Shown: positions 46,136-59,706 of the stretch, piece by piece | Numbering within the stretch: position 1 is the first letter of the stretch | Layout: every line of letters starts with the position of its first letter | Assembly: GCF_000218685.1 (NCBI RefSeq) | Contig: NW_006763300.1 | Location: forward strand, 1,454,366 to 1,518,365 | Length of the DNA stretch: 64,000 nucleotides | Direction: 5' to 3' | DNA from: Serpula lacrymans var. lacrymans S7.9 | Taxonomy: Eukaryota; Basidiomycota; Agaricomycetes; Boletales; Serpulaceae | Notes under the pieces: model-generated | Seen by the model: only the letters and a program-made list of their open reading frames with translations | What the model was told of the DNA's origin: nothing | Database searches by the model: none | Program-made: the position numbers and the translations under genes

Positions 46136-48210
46136 ATGACTCTGGTTCTTTTGACTATTGCTGGTACAGATTCAAGTGGGGGTGCTGGTATCCAAGTATG
46201 ATTGGTTATACCATTTCGTTGTCAAATCTACACTGATAGATAATCAAAGGCGGATCTGAAGACATTTACTGCACATAGATGTTATGGAGCAAGTGTTATA
46301 ACCGCTATGACGGCTCAGAACACCACTGGGGTTCAAGCAGTTCATCCATCTCCACCGGAATTCGTAGCAGAGCAAGTATGCACCTTACCTCGCATTTTTC
46401 TCTTACAAAATCTTACATCGAACTGTTCAGATTCGCTCTGTTTTGAGCGATATTAATGTAGATGCTATCAAAACAGGAATGCTCTATGATACCGATAACG
46501 TGCTTTCTGTGGCAAAAACTCTCAAGCAGCACTATCAATCCCAGACCATGATCCCTCTCGTCTGCGACCCTGTTTGCGTTTCTACGTCTGGACATGTTTT
46601 ACTCCATCCAGATGCCATTGAGAGCATGATAATAGAAATATTCCCATTGTCACAACTTATTACGCCGAACATTCCAGAAGCAAAACTTCTCCTTTCCAGG
46701 AGCGGGTTACCGGATGATATAACAAGTTTGGAAGAAATGCTCACGGCTGCACAAAATCTTCTCTCCTTAGGATCTCGAGCTGTCCTTCTGAAAGGTGGTC
46801 ATATCCCATTAACGTATCAAGATTTATGTCGAGTAACTGCCGCTAATCCGCGTATTATTTGGGCACCTGATGATATTTATGATCAAAACATGGAGATTCT
46901 GCAAAATGGAAGGATACCTGCCGTGGACCTTGTTATTGATGTACTCTGTCAGTGCAGTGGGGAGATAAACTTGTTCCCCCGACCTCGCTTACAATCCACG
47001 AATACCCATGGGACTGGTTGCACTCTTAGTGCTGCCTTGACGTGCCAACTTGGAATGGGTGTCGACTGTATGCCGATTCTTAACTTTCTTGTTGATATCA
47101 CTGACGGTGCATTCAGTGGCTGAAGCTACGAAAAAAGCCACAGCTTACACGCATTTGGCTATCGAAACAGCGCCTTCGATTGGACATGGTTCTGGCCCTT
47201 TGAATCATTTACACTCCATATTAATACGAAGAATCCCTTTGTGTGTTATGCATCTGCTCGTAATTTACTATATTGACCCTTCCGAACTTATATATAGACG
47301 ATCGCAAACCAATCCTTACCCACTGACGAGATCGCTCATCCAAGGTACCGCAAGCATTTGGAAAGGATATGTACAACACGATTTTGTCAAGCTTCTCGGG
47401 AAAGGAATATTGGAAAGAGGATCCTTCTTGCATTTCATAAAGTTTGTTGTTTTTACTCGGATTCTCGTTTTTCACACTAACCGCACACTAGACAAGACTA
47501 TCATTATTTGAAATACTATGCTCGTGCATATGCGTGAGTGTTTTCCTTGTGGGCTGATTTATGCAGTACTGACTAGAGTATCTATTATAAAGCTTATTAG
47601 CAACCAAATCGCATGCATACGATCCTATTAGCGCTGCGATGGAGACGGTAGTCACTGTTGTTCGCGAGAGTTCAATGCATGTGGAATTCTGTGCTCAATG
47701 GGGTATTAGTCAAAGCGTACTAGAAAACACTCCCGAATCTCCAGCCACCACAGCGTATGGTGCCTTCCTCATTGACACTGGCTTACAAGGTATGTTGGTG
47801 TCTTTTCAGTGTTAGCTTATATTTTTGACACGCACACAGGGGACAGTATGAAACTGACCATGGCATTGATGGCCTGTCTCCTAGGCTATGGAGAGGTGGG
47901 ACTGTGGTTGAAAAAAGAAGCTTGCAAACCAAATTCTTGGGTAGTATGGGATGGAAACCCCTATTTAAAGTGGATCGAAGACTATTCTGGGCAAGACTAC
48001 CAGAGTGCAGTGAGGAAAGGACTTGGTGGGCACCCATTTTTGAGGCAACATAATCTGGCTAATGTTGACTTGCGACTGCCAGAAACAATCGAGACTAAAG
48101 CTGCTGCTGACCCACCATCTGAAGGCAGACTTGAAGAGTGGCGTCAAGTTTGGGAGAAATGTACCAGACTGGAGAAAGGCTTCTGGGACATGGCTATGAA
48201 TTTATCTTGA
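46136..48210 (+). CDS. thi20: THI20: HMP(-P) kinase fused to TenA thiaminase II
   Basis: ATG at 46136-46138 (MTLVLLTIAGTDSSGGAGIQ). The N-terminal half is ThiD-type hydroxymethylpyrimidine (phosphate) kinase: AGTDSSGGAGIQ, ADLKTFTAHRCYGASVITAM, AQNTTGVQAVHPSPPEFV, VDAIKTGMLYD, PLVCDPVCVSTSGHVLL, LITPNIPEAKLLL and the anion-hole motif STNTHGTGCTLSAAL. The C-terminal half is TenA: DYHYLKYYARAYA, then TTAYGAFLIDTG, then LTMALMACLLGYGEVGLWL, where the Cys sits at the position of the TenA nucleophile, and WIEDYSGQDYQ. The enzyme acts in cytosolic thiamine pyrimidine synthesis and salvage, as Thi20 does in yeast. About seven introns, and TGA at 48208-48210. A large insertion-like stretch (47220-47340) is partly intronic. 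Confidence 0.92.
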
Positions 48211-48442
48211 TGGAAATTTGTGGGTGCTATTGAAAAAGATAGTAATCATGTCAAAATTTCGTCTATCATCACGATATATACTGCGCATGTACGCTAGTAT
48301 CTTGAATTAAAATATTTTGCAACGATATATCTATATGATAAGTATATGTACGAGGCTTGAAGACACGTACTACAAATAAGTCATCAGCATGATTCAAGAT
48401 AAGGTGGTAAGACACCAGGATATAATCAAAGTTTGGGAAAGG

Positions 48443-49856
48443 TCAGTCTGTGCTCACTTGCACGAGCCGTTCCTCTTCTATGGCGATTTCGACTTTGGGG
48501 CCAGGATGTATTGGTTCATCAACAGTCATGCGCGCCGACGTCTTGCGCTTCTTTGCCGTAGCAGTCCCTTGCGCACTGGGGCATAATCCCAACGAACTCA
48601 ACCGGCACGATCCACATAGCGGCCCCACAGGAAGACATACCATCTACTTCAATACTAAATAAATCGGAAACACCAACACTATGAAGACTGACCTGGCCAA
48701 AGCCGACGAGCATGTGATTAATTTCTGGATGCAACTCAGTGGGAAGCCATGATTGTAAATTAAGCCTACGAGGGTCAAATCCTCTGAAAATGGTGCTTTA
48801 TAATACAAGTCCATACCTTGTTTCTTCCGGGTTCTTTGTCGGTCGCTGATGCCAACCCAATCTGTTCGTTATTCTGTGTACATGAACATCAACACCTATC
48901 CCAACATTCCTACAAATGCAATGAGTGAGCGATGTCTAGCTTGTTGATGATGGTAAAACCGCGTACAATTTCCATGCTACTTGCAAAGCCAAGAAAGCCA
49001 TTTTTGGCCCTACGCCAGGTAAAGAGCACAATTCGTCTACAGTTTTAGGTACATCGGAATCAAATTCGTCACGTAGACGTAGCGCAGTTTGTTTGATATA
49101 CCTATGTAAACCAAGTCTCAGCTGGAGCATACAGGTTGCGACAACATTTGAATGAGTATCATACTGAGTTTTTCGCCTCCAAAAGCCAACTTTTGCGATG
49201 GCTTCAGAAACGGTGCTTTCATCTACCGATATTATTGCGTCGACAGTCAGGCTTCCACCAACAGCTTCGCGGAGCTTAGCGACAGCAGCATCGGTCACTT
49301 CGTCCTTTGTTTGGGAAGACAGCATGAGGGAAACCAGGGTTGAAAATCGTTGACTCTGCACAAACAGTGAAATTGGTGTAGCTGGTCACATTAACGAGTT
49401 CAATTAACTGACCTTTGGATCGCTCTCCTTCAGTTGCGCTTGATCACAGCCCATAGTGTCGACAGGTGCTACAATATGAGACCGCATTTCTTTGATTGTG
49501 TCGTAGGTTTCTCGCCATCTGGGTGGCGCTGGATGGGGAACCTTCAGTGATTGTTGGATTGGCTTTGGTTTTCGGGGAGATTTGGGCCTGGACACCGTAG
49601 ATGGACCTGGCGCTTCGGATACCACCATGGGGTCTTCTTTCTTGTAAAGGGTATCTTCAGCCTTAACAGCGGATTCTGTCTCACTAAGAGGTTTTCGTAG
49701 CCGTTTGGAACGTCGCGTAGAGGCTACGGGTATGACAAAGTCTGACTCTGGAGTGCTGTCTTCTACCTTGAAAAGGGTCACCGACGCATGATAAGGACTT
49801 GTATGAGTTGCCAAGCGAGTGGAACGAGATAATGAGCTCCCTTTGATTGGAGCCAT
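48443..49856 (-). CDS. nth1: Endonuclease III-type DNA glycosylase/AP lyase (Nth1)
   Basis: ATG at 49854-49856 ([20 protein letters not shown]). A basic, disordered N-terminus of about 140 residues with nuclear-localisation-like runs (RRSKRLRKP) precedes the glycosylase: [20 protein letters not shown], then the helix-hairpin-helix [20 protein letters not shown], whose Lys is the Schiff-base residue, then [15 protein letters not shown] with the catalytic Asp. A C-terminal iron-sulphur loop at about 48650-48580 has four cysteines spaced x6, x2, x7. Nth1 removes oxidised pyrimidines in nuclear (and often mitochondrial) base excision repair. Five or six introns. The last Cys spacing is x7 rather than the usual x5, which should be checked at the exon junction. 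Ends at 48443. Confidence 0.92.
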
Positions 49857-50037
49857 TCGAAATAAAAGCAGGTTGGTAAAATTGATAAACTTGAATGTAA
49901 TCAAGTTTCAACTTGGTCGTCGTGGTCAGGCTCAAGCAGTATCAAGTCTGGCTATCGGCTTCCGGGCCGGGGCTCTATACCACTAGCTCACAAGTTTGGC
50001 TGCTGAGTGAAAACTGTGAAATATAATCAAGATACGC

Positions 50038-50241
50038 ATGATATCAGTAAAGGGCACTCTAGCCCTGTTGGGGGTGTATGTTACAAGATCTTTTGCTATT
50101 GCATTGCCTCCAATCAAGTCGCGGTTTTATGATAAACAGACCACCAAGTACAAAGATAAAAGTCATCACTGGCATGATCACCCGAGCGCTGACACTATTC
50201 CCCCAAACATACTAGTACATCATGGATCCGGAAGAATTTAA
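50038..50241 (+). CDS. Possible small secreted protein
   Basis: A single ATG frame of 67 codons (ISVKGTLALLGVYVTRSFAI as N-terminus) that could be a signal peptide, then a His/Lys/Pro-rich polar part ending HHGSGRI. It lies head-to-head with nth1, 180 bp away. No cysteine and no CaaX end, so it is not a pheromone precursor. It may be a chance frame. Confidence 0.25.
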   Translation: MISVKGTLALLGVYVTRSFAIALPPIKSRFYDKQTTKYKDKSHHWHDHPSADTIPPNILVHHGSGRI

Positions 50242-50355
50242 ACATCGGGCATTAGCTGCGGTGATTTTAGAGCTGCTGGTCCCCACTTTCGCCTGGCATC
50301 GTATATATCTGCTAGAGAACAATAAATTTCTTACAATTTAATGTGGCATTTACAT

Positions 50356-51469
50356 TTATGGAGACGGACCTGATTCGGAACGTTGACTGTTACTCGAAGG
50401 AACTGATGCGCCATATATGGTGGACAGCGCGATTGTCTGCGGGTCTTCTTCCTGACCGTGTTCTCGAGAGACCGATGTCCAAAGAGTGGCAAATACCACA
50501 CTGATGATGGTGACGTAGTTGTCGACGTACAATACCATACTTGTTGCATCATACGAAGTTGTGTGGAAAGCGATAGCAAGAATGATGATGTCCAAAAGCA
50601 CTGGAAATACAAAGTTGGAAAGCGCAATGAGAAATAAGGCGCGCATCTGGGATACCATTCTTCCTAGAGCGCTGGTTAAGTGATTCGTGAAGTCGTGTAA
50701 CACCTGGTAATATACTCACGAGGTCGGATAACACCTTCTGATGTGATGCTTTTTCTTCGTAGGCGTTGAATAAACACGATGGAAACGTATCTGGATGGTA
50801 TGCGATGGTAAGATACGTTATAGGGAGTGCACAGATCCCTTACCCGTTATCAATACATTCCAATATCCAGACTGCTCTGGGTTCCCATATGCCCCAGAGT
50901 GCTTCACCATCCGCTATTGAAGAGACGCTTCCCTGGACCGCTGCATCAAATTTTACCAGAAAAGTGATCAGGAATGCAAGTCGGAGCACTTTGCATAAGA
51001 CAGTAGGGGCTAGAATAGCTGCAAACTTGAGCCGTGGTGTGGTTGTGTACGGATAGACAGCGATGATACGCAAAACCAAAGCAAACTCTGCTATGAAAGG
51101 AACTAGAGTGGACAAAGCGGGTAGTGCAGTGACCAGCCCAGGCAGCGGTGGGATATTGGGTGATAACATGTTATGTACCTGGAAAACCCAAGTTTAATCC
51201 CGCTATTTAAGTGGCAATGTTATGCACAGACGTACCACTCCATAAATATTGACGCCCCCTTCTGCGAGGCCGAGAAGGATTGATGCGATGTTTACCCAAA
51301 AAACTGGACGTCGGCGAGAACTAGCGTTGGAAAAGACAAAGAGCGCGATAAGGATAGGAATTAGACACGAGGAGAGAACTGTGCCGATGAGCAACAAGCT
51401 GAAGGCGGTTTTTAATGCAGCCACCTCGTTAATGGGCGCAGCCATAGCAGGTGAGGAACTTGACGACAT
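50356..51469 (-). CDS. Seven-TM-like membrane protein, copy B
   Basis: ATG at 51467-51469 (MSSSSSPAMAAPINEVAALK). Exons give LLLIGTVLSSCLIPILIALF, the loop SSRRRPVFWVNIASILLGLA, then PALSTLVPFIAEFALVLRII leading to AVYPYTTTPRLK, then LRLAFLITFLVKFDAAVQGS, ALWGIWEPRAVWILECIDN, LFLIALSNFVFPVLLDIIIL and VDNYVTIISVVFATLWTS, followed by a Ser/Gln-rich tail to TAA 50356-50358. Seven helices with a polar cytosolic tail suggest a receptor-like topology. It matches copy A at 1734-2989 helix by helix, including RRxPVFxxN, LRxxAVYP and VVFATLW. Function unknown. It resembles no named receptor class I can assign. Confidence 0.68.
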
Positions 51470-52628
51470 TTTAGGAGCTTTGGGTTGCCGTGACTATCGT
51501 AAGTAAAGGTGTCCGCTCGAGGTGCGTCGTTTATAACTGTATTCTGAGAATAGGCGAATCATGCTAGGACACTAAAATGATACCATCATCGTGTGACTGA
51601 TTGGTCTGTCAAGTTGCAGCATGAGATTAGGACCCGAGTAACATGAGCCCATGCCGTGCTGTCTTTTCGGTGACAGCACAAGACCGAGTTATAGCTGGGT
51701 AATATCCGTCGTAGTAGAATTAGGTCCTTCAAGTGCGGCGGTGTCTGGTTTATCAATGATTAGTGATCGCAGCCATACCCCTGCGCGTGAACAAGTGGGT
51801 GGAAGTCCATAATCATGATGGAAGTGATCTAAACGATACTCGTTGTGATATGGATAGACATGCCAGCGTTCACATGTCACATACCACTGCATCAGAACAC
51901 AACCACCGGCACAAATGACAAAGGTGTCGGAGTGCATACGTCCATAGAGCAAACCAGTTTTGGTAGCCGTTCTGTCACGTCTGCGGCTCGAGCCTATGGA
52001 TAATAAATTTCAAGTCCGCGACTGCCATGGCACCTCGGACATACCTTCTATGACAGTGGTTGGGCCATTGTTCTGTTGATTTTTCCAACGTTTACCATCA
52101 GTCCAGTATAATCAAGCCTGCTAATTCCGGACGCACTGTCAACGACCCTATAGCTACTGAAGGACACCAATTGTCCAGTGCCAGCTATGTATGAGGTAGT
52201 TTCCATCGACATGATGCAGTGCAGTGGCTCGAAAAACTTTGAAATATGCAAAGCATAAACTAACCATTGTCAGTAACAGTGCGCGAATCCACTGTGACTC
52301 TTCTTGATAGTATATCGCCTATGTAAAGCGTATCACCTATCCAAGCTCATCAGAATCAAAAGATTGTGAACGTGAGTAACACACACCTGTGCCTTACTTC
52401 CTCGAGCTGCTCATCATACTCCCATCATGGATATCTTTACAGGAAGGACAGGAGTCATAAAAATACATCACCATGAACCCAGTCACTGTGGTTGTGTCGC
52501 CGCCCGTAGATATTTAATTTACTATAATAGCCGGCTTTACGTACAACTTGAATAGCCATTGGCTAACCGGCACCTATTGAGCGCAGTTCTCAGGCCAGTC
52601 CTTCCTTTCATTCTTTCAAGTCTTTTCA
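51470..52628 (-). other. Unresolved region, possible small multi-exon gene
   Basis: On the minus strand, stretches at 52455-52410 (MVMYFYDSCPSCKDIHDGSM), 52340-52265 (DTLYIGDILSRRVTVDSRTV), 52235-52050 and 51980-51689 (HSDTFVICAGGCVLMQWYVT) might be exons of one gene. I could not join them without breaks and recognise no domain. They may also be remnants. The ERG26 promoter must lie at the right end. Confidence 0.3.
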
Positions 52629-53838
52629 ATGTCGACTGACTCGTATCTCGTTATCGGAGGATGTGGTCTCCTTGGTCGTCATATCGTAGACCAACTCTTA
52701 CAGCGCGGCGAAGCTTCAGTGGCCGTGTTTGACATTTCTCTTTCGCCTCTTGACCCAAGAGTAAAGGTTTTTGCAGGTGACATTACCGATGCTGCATCTT
52801 TAGGCGATGCCATACAAAATGTGAGTTCCTTAGGAAATCATTTGCATTGTACATGCTGAAGCGCAGTTTTCTGTCCAAGTGCCGCCCATCTTGTATCATT
52901 CATACTGCATCCTCGCTCCCAGGCAAACCTCGAGAACTCCAGGAAAAAATCAACATTCGTGGGACTGACACCGTCATCAAGCAAGCCATCGCCTTCGGGG
53001 TTCAGAAACTGGTTTACACAAGCTCTGCCAGCGTCGTATTCAATGGAGAAGATCAGGTTAATGTCAACGAAACCGCGCCGTATCCTGTCCATCACATGGA
53101 TGACTATAACGATACAAAAGCATCAGCAGAGAGGCTCGTCCTGGATGCAAATGGCCGAAATAGCCTCAACACTGTTTCACTCAGGCCAGCTGGTCTTTTT
53201 GGGTACTTCGAATCCTGGAAATGCAATTTTTCTCTTGCTAATGTCTTCTCAGGCCTGGTGACCGAGTTACGTTACCTTCCATGATGAATGTCATGCTGAC
53301 AGGTCGCAGCCACATCCAAATTGGCGACAACAAAAACCTCTTCGACTGGACTTACATCGGAAATGCTGCCCAAGCCCATCTCCTTGCTGCCGATCGTCTC
53401 TCACCTTCCCACCCCAAACACTCGCAGGTCGCTGGACAAGCATTTTTCATCACCAACGGCGACCCTCGTTGTTGGTGGGACTTCCCTCGCGCATTATGGA
53501 AAGAGGCAGGCTATCACTCTGAAAAAAGTACCCTAGTAATTCCTCGGGGAATTGCATATATACTGGCCTCCGTCATTGAGTTTTTCAGTCGACTGCTTGG
53601 CAAGGAACCCAGTTTAACGAGGATGAGAGTGACATACATATGTTCCACTCGCTGCTGCGATATAACAAAAGCTAGGACTGCACTGGATTATGAGCCTCTT
53701 TTTTCACTGGATGAAGGAATAAAATCCAGCGTTGAGGTATGTCTTTTTGAGCGTACCACTTAAACTGTGCTCTTACCGTTCTCTTAGTGGTGGAAGTCTA
53801 ATCAGATTGAAAAAGCGCAAAATCGTCAAACTAACTGA
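52629..53838 (+). CDS. erg26: Sterol-4alpha-carboxylate 3-dehydrogenase (Erg26)
   Basis: ATG at 52629-52631 (MSTDSYLVIGGCGLLGRHIV). Erg26 is an NAD(P)-dependent 3beta-HSD/extended-SDR enzyme of the ER that decarboxylates the C-4 of sterol precursors in ergosterol synthesis, working with Erg25 and Erg27. The Rossmann motif GGCGLLG opens the protein. SCIIHTASSLPG and NIRGTDTVIKQAIAFGVQKL follow, then the TSSASVV segment and the catalytic YNDTK at about 53110. Next are VSLRPAGLFG, PGDRVTLPSMMNVML, FDWTYIGNAAQAHLLAADRL, FITNGDPRCWWDFPRALWKE and DITKARTALDYEPLFSLDEG. Three introns, the last before WWKSNQ; TGA is at 53836-53838. Converges on the NatC gene 245 bp away. Confidence 0.9.
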
Positions 53839-54082
53839 GTCCTTGCTTCATTAACTCTGAAATTTTTAGTAACTTTCTTTTTACATCTATAACGGACATA
53901 TTTGATATCGGGACCTTGATTGGGACCTTCCCTAGTTTGGGTACGTGTAGCATACCCTCCGCCGTAGCACATCAGAACCTGGCAGTCGGGGAGTATTAGT
54001 AACATGAGTCGTATATATTGACGCGATCGAAGCACGAGTTCGAAGTATATATCCACAAATTTAGAAATGGCCAGTATTACAG

Positions 54083-56924
54083 TTATGTGGCCTTTTGAAT
54101 GTATGGAAACCATGGATTTGCGTCAGGATTCCATACCAAGGTTTTGAAATCGAAAGTACTGATCTCTTCCAGGGTGGAGGGTAGAGTAACAAGCCCTTCG
54201 CATACATGAATGAGGTCTCGGATAAACTGCACAAGAGCTGTAGTGAGATAACCCATTTGAATTATCTGATCAACCCAACTCACCTGAAGCCGATCGCCAC
54301 TCCATTTACCAGCCCAGCCTGTAGGAGAGCTTAATAGGCTGGAGAGAATATGGATTGCCAGTTCAAAGCAGGCGGCTGGAGAATCCATTCCGTCCTAGAG
54401 GAAATGGTCATCATGATGGGTATAAATATAGTGAAGCACTATTCATTACTTTTTGGACATCAGTGCAGTAATGCATGAATTCGGGGAATTGCGGGTGTCC
54501 AACAACAGGGACATCAACGTCATCATATTCTGATATGAAGGCCCATTTATAGCGACGGAGGAAATTCAAACGCATACGCTCCCACGAGATAGTCATTTTT
54601 TGACTCGTAACCTTGGAATCTTTAACAACATAGGACTGGCTAGATTTTGAGAGAAGCTCACCAAAAACATAGCGGTTGACATTAACTGTAAAGCGCTGAG
54701 AAAAGCAGAATTGAACTTCAGTTCATGATGAGTCCTGGATGCTTTGACATTAATATGAAAGGATGAGAGGTCAAGTCAGTAGTAATATATCACAGAAGTG
54801 CTTACTACTTGAAATGCCTGGCTCCAGCTCATCCAGAGTATTAAGGTGTAGTTCGATGATATGTGCAGCATGCCAATATGCAAATGCTTTCTCCTCGGAG
54901 GTATATAACGACATCTGAAAGCCAGAAAATACAATTTCACGGATGACTGTGAGCCTGTATAGTAGCGCAACATTTTGTGCACGAGACACCATATCTAACC
55001 CGAGCTTGGCATTCCTGCCATCAGCTGGAAATGGACATTTAGCAGCTAAGACACTCACCACAGGTGCCAGTTCAGATGATATATAACTTGACTCGGCATA
55101 TAGTTCGTGCCAGTCTATAAGTGATTTTATAAGATAGCGGCGACGTCTAGGTGGGTTGAACCACATTGCTTTCACATGGCCGGTGACAAGCTAAAGGCAC
55201 TGTTTGATCAAGCATCCATGTGAATAACACAACATGCCTGCCTTGGTGACATTTCGTTCTATGTTTGACAGTGGCGGAGGGTCAGAACCCGTCCAACGCT
55301 GCTTGACAGCGCGAGCGTAAGAATCATATGTAAGGTCTAATGTTTCCACAAAAAACCGATTAACAATATGGTTCAGTGGGTACTTGTTCATTACAAGAAC
55401 GCCATCAAAGAATGCCGACTAAGGATATCGTCAAGCAAAATAAAAGTGCAGCTGAAGCAGAGGACTCACCTGGATGGCTGAGCGTAAGAGAGGGAGGCTT
55501 CGGTATAGTGGTGGACACCATCCACGAAGAAGCCCAACAATCTAATGTAATGTCAGAAATAAATTTCAGCGGATGACTTAGGCTAACCTCCCATGTACCA
55601 ACGCTTGCGGTATTAGAAAGTATGCTAATTTCAGCCATACCACTGAGGCTTGCCTGGAGGTTGGCCCAAGCTTGATTCTCTGGGGGAAGCTGAAGAATCT
55701 GAAGGGGTATATAAAAGTTTAATCGGCGAGCTACATTAGGATCCAGAGCCCGGTGTGCTACTGATCCCGCTTCTGGTCTTGGTTTCGGGGAATTGTCGAT
55801 AGCTTGTATCTGATTGCGAATGTCGGCAACAAGCAAGGGGAGCTTAGCATATTCATGGGAAAGATTCGAGTCCATCAATTGCAAAAGTGCCTACATAGAG
55901 CAAAGGTAAGAAACTATCGGACGAATGATATTGATATTGAAAATATACCATTCTCAGATGGATCCTAACAAGAAGTGGTTTCACCCAAGACGACTTTGCT
56001 GCGAGTAACCAAAATATGAAGCCCCACCCGTAATGTAAAAACAGCTAGACATACCTTTGGGAGATGTTTGGAGCCACCTGGAGGCCTCCTCTAGCTTTTG
56101 AAATACGTGATTTACAGGAACTCCCTCCAATAAGGAAACGTCACACTTCTCGCTCTGCCAATCCTCTGCCTGTAATGTTCCGTGCAGCATAAGTGTATAT
56201 CCAGATGAGGTATGCAAAAATAGGCTACTGACATCATGCACTCTTTCTTTTGAGAGTTCTCTCCAGGCAAGATCACAGCATTTCAATAGTCCAAAAATGA
56301 AGGATCGGAGGACGACAGTGATGAGTTCTAGTGGTTGAGAAGGTTTACCGTCCCATGCAAAATCCCTCGCCAGAAAGTCAGGGTCTATATCTCTCAAGTG
56401 GTGCACAAAAAGTACGGTGAACACAGTTTGCGAAAGTGTATAGCCGGCATGCCATTCCATCTGAGTTGCGCAGCATACACGTGAATACAAATCAAGGAGA
56501 TGTAAGTTTCCCTCATTCACCTCGCACACAAAGGACCTGTCCATTAACCAACAAATCTCCTCTGGCAACATGGGGGATAAAGGATTGAACGGCGGGTTTA
56601 TGTTGATCTCGGATACCATGCCACTATCGAAGCGTGGTTCACCTATCTTTGATCGGCGTGTAAATAGCAGCAAGTGGGTAATAATACAAGTAAGCACACC
56701 TCAAAGGCACCCATGGCGTCTTGCAGAGAAAACCCGTCGGCCAAGATTAGATCTCCAGGTTTCATATCTTTAGAATAGAATATGCGAATTATGTTTGGAT
56801 TTATTTGAATTCATAAATGGGAGGTCTCACCTCCTGCGGCCTTTGCAAGCAAGGCAGTAACATCATGAAAGTTGCTCCCTCCAGGTAAATCAATAGGATC
56901 GATATCCATGGGCTCTGGATCCAT
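54083..56924 (-). CDS. mak10: NatC N-terminal acetyltransferase auxiliary subunit (Mak10/Naa35)
   Basis: The start was chosen at ATG 56922-56924 (MDPEPMDIDPIDLPGGSNFH). Family blocks follow: FHDVTALLAKAAGG, GDLILADGFSLQDAMGAFE, the GEPRFDSGM variant of the 'DPKMDSG' motif, LPEEICWLMDRSFVCEV, EWHAGYTLSQTVFTVLFVHH, VVLRSFIFGLLKCCDLAWRE, then KCDVSLLEGVP. Mid and C-terminal parts (55880-54090) are helical and contain NPPRRRRYLIKSLIDWHELY, resembling the conserved 'NRARQRR' region, and MTISWERMRLNFLRRYKWAF. Naa35 anchors the catalytic subunit Naa30 to the ribosome in the cytosol. About a dozen introns, some at 54760-55400 uncertain. Ends with TAA 54083-54085. Confidence 0.85.
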
Positions 56925-57136
56925 GGTACCCCAGCAATGATGGACAAGAAGGCACGAAAAAAAGCGTATCAGACAGTCAAGGCAATATGATACAGTATAT
57001 ACAGAGATCAAGACCAAGACTGTAGTGACCGTTGCATATCGAAAAAGTAACAGAGCAAAGCAGCTCGGAGATATGCCTGTAGTGAAAAACGGAGTTTCAA
57101 ACGATTGTTGTATCTGGATCCCTTGTAAATTCTGGG
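56925..57136. promoter_or_regulatory. Shared promoter: MAK10 / mitochondrial TrpRS
   Basis: 212 bp between the divergent ATGs. An open frame on the minus strand (57188-56940, MAAIEALYDALAVVRKASQN) spans it and overlaps the 5' end of the TrpRS gene. It is more likely a leader or chance frame. Confidence 0.45.
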
Positions 57137-58579
<1,443 letters not shown>

Positions 58580-58772
58580 TCAAAGCCATCGACGTATAGC
58601 TGGTGTCTACAATATATATTCAATCAAATATTACATATATTCCATATACATACTCTGTTGCATAGACATGGTTTACAGCCCGAACTTGGAGGCAAGAATG
58701 AGTACTCCAACTTGAAACCGTGTCATTTCTAGTTGACACTTGTTTATCAAAGGCTTCGTTCCTGACTGCAAT

Positions 58773-59554
58773 ATGACATCTGCGCATATGGATGTTGCTA
58801 TTGCTTCTTCCAGCTCAACTAGCAATGTTCGTGCCCTATCTAAAGTCCAAGAACGAAAAGCTACTGAGTATGTTGAAGATCAATTCATGGAAATCAACAG
58901 TGCCTTCAAAAAGCGGTCAGTTGGATGTTTGCTGATATATATACTGGTAACAAGCCTCCATATGTATAACATTTATTTAGTACAGAGCCGTCTATGTCAA
59001 AATTGCCGACTTTACCAGCGTACATCGCCGCTATGCAACAACTCCTCGCGTTCATTCTACAGATCCCACCAGTAGATCCATCAACCTCCCTACGCATAAC
59101 CTTCCTCCTTCGTCTCACAGGCGACGTTATGAATTCAGTCCCAGGTTACCCCGCAGAGATCAAGTCACTACCCCAGCTACTGGAGTTTCTTGATGATCTT
59201 GACCATGCATGGCACGCTGTGCTCAGAGCCCAAGTTTGGGATCCTACTGCAGGAGAGGGAGTAGACCTAGTCATCCCAGTCGAGAACATTGATATCCACC
59301 AGTCGAAAACCATCCGGTCGTCTCCAATGAGTCAAACAGAACGGACGAGGCTCCGCAGCTTACTAGTCATGGGTACAGCTGAGATGGAGGAATGGTTAAC
59401 AGGGCTAGATGTGCAAGGTGAAAATTATCAGTTGGCATTAGAAAGAACAGGACTGCAACAAAATTTCGATGATCTCTTTTCATTGACTCTCGCGGAAATG
59501 GGAAGTTTAGGAGGCGCGGTCAATGATCCAGCAGGAATGGAAGACACCTGTTGA
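58773..59554 (+). CDS. Conserved basidiomycete hypothetical protein
   Basis: ATG at 58773-58775 (MTSAHMDVAIASSSSTSNVR). Exon 1 reads EYVEDQFMEINSAFKKR and joins through a 60-70 bp intron to EPSMSKLPTLPAYIAAMQQL. The rest of the protein is helical and well ordered: LAFILQIPPVDPSTSLRITF, LLRLTGDVMNSVPGYPAEIK, LLEFLDDLDHAWHAVLRAQV, MSQTERTRLRSLLVMGTAEM, EEWLTGLDVQGENYQ, then FDDLFSLTLAEMGSLGG. Both the PTLPAY...LQIP.DPSTSLR block and MSQTERTRLRSLL are familiar from orthologues in other mushrooms, but I know no function. TGA is at 59552-59554. About 230 residues, no signal peptide or membrane helix. Confidence 0.75.
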
Positions 59555-59706
59555 CGATGTGGATTTCAAGCTAAAGGTGTGTCTGTTATACTTGTTGAAG
59601 CTTTTGGGCGATGTATGCGGTTTGGTTATTATTAGCGGCAGTAATGGGAAGGTCGATACAAAGTAGCACGAGAAAGAAAAACTGTATGATGAGATATGAA
59701 AATCCT

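Noticed and set aside
50038..51469. Mating-type B locus (pheromone receptor plus CaaX pheromone precursor)
   Set aside because: The 7TM-like gene does not resemble STE3, and the nearby small frame has no cysteine or CaaX end.
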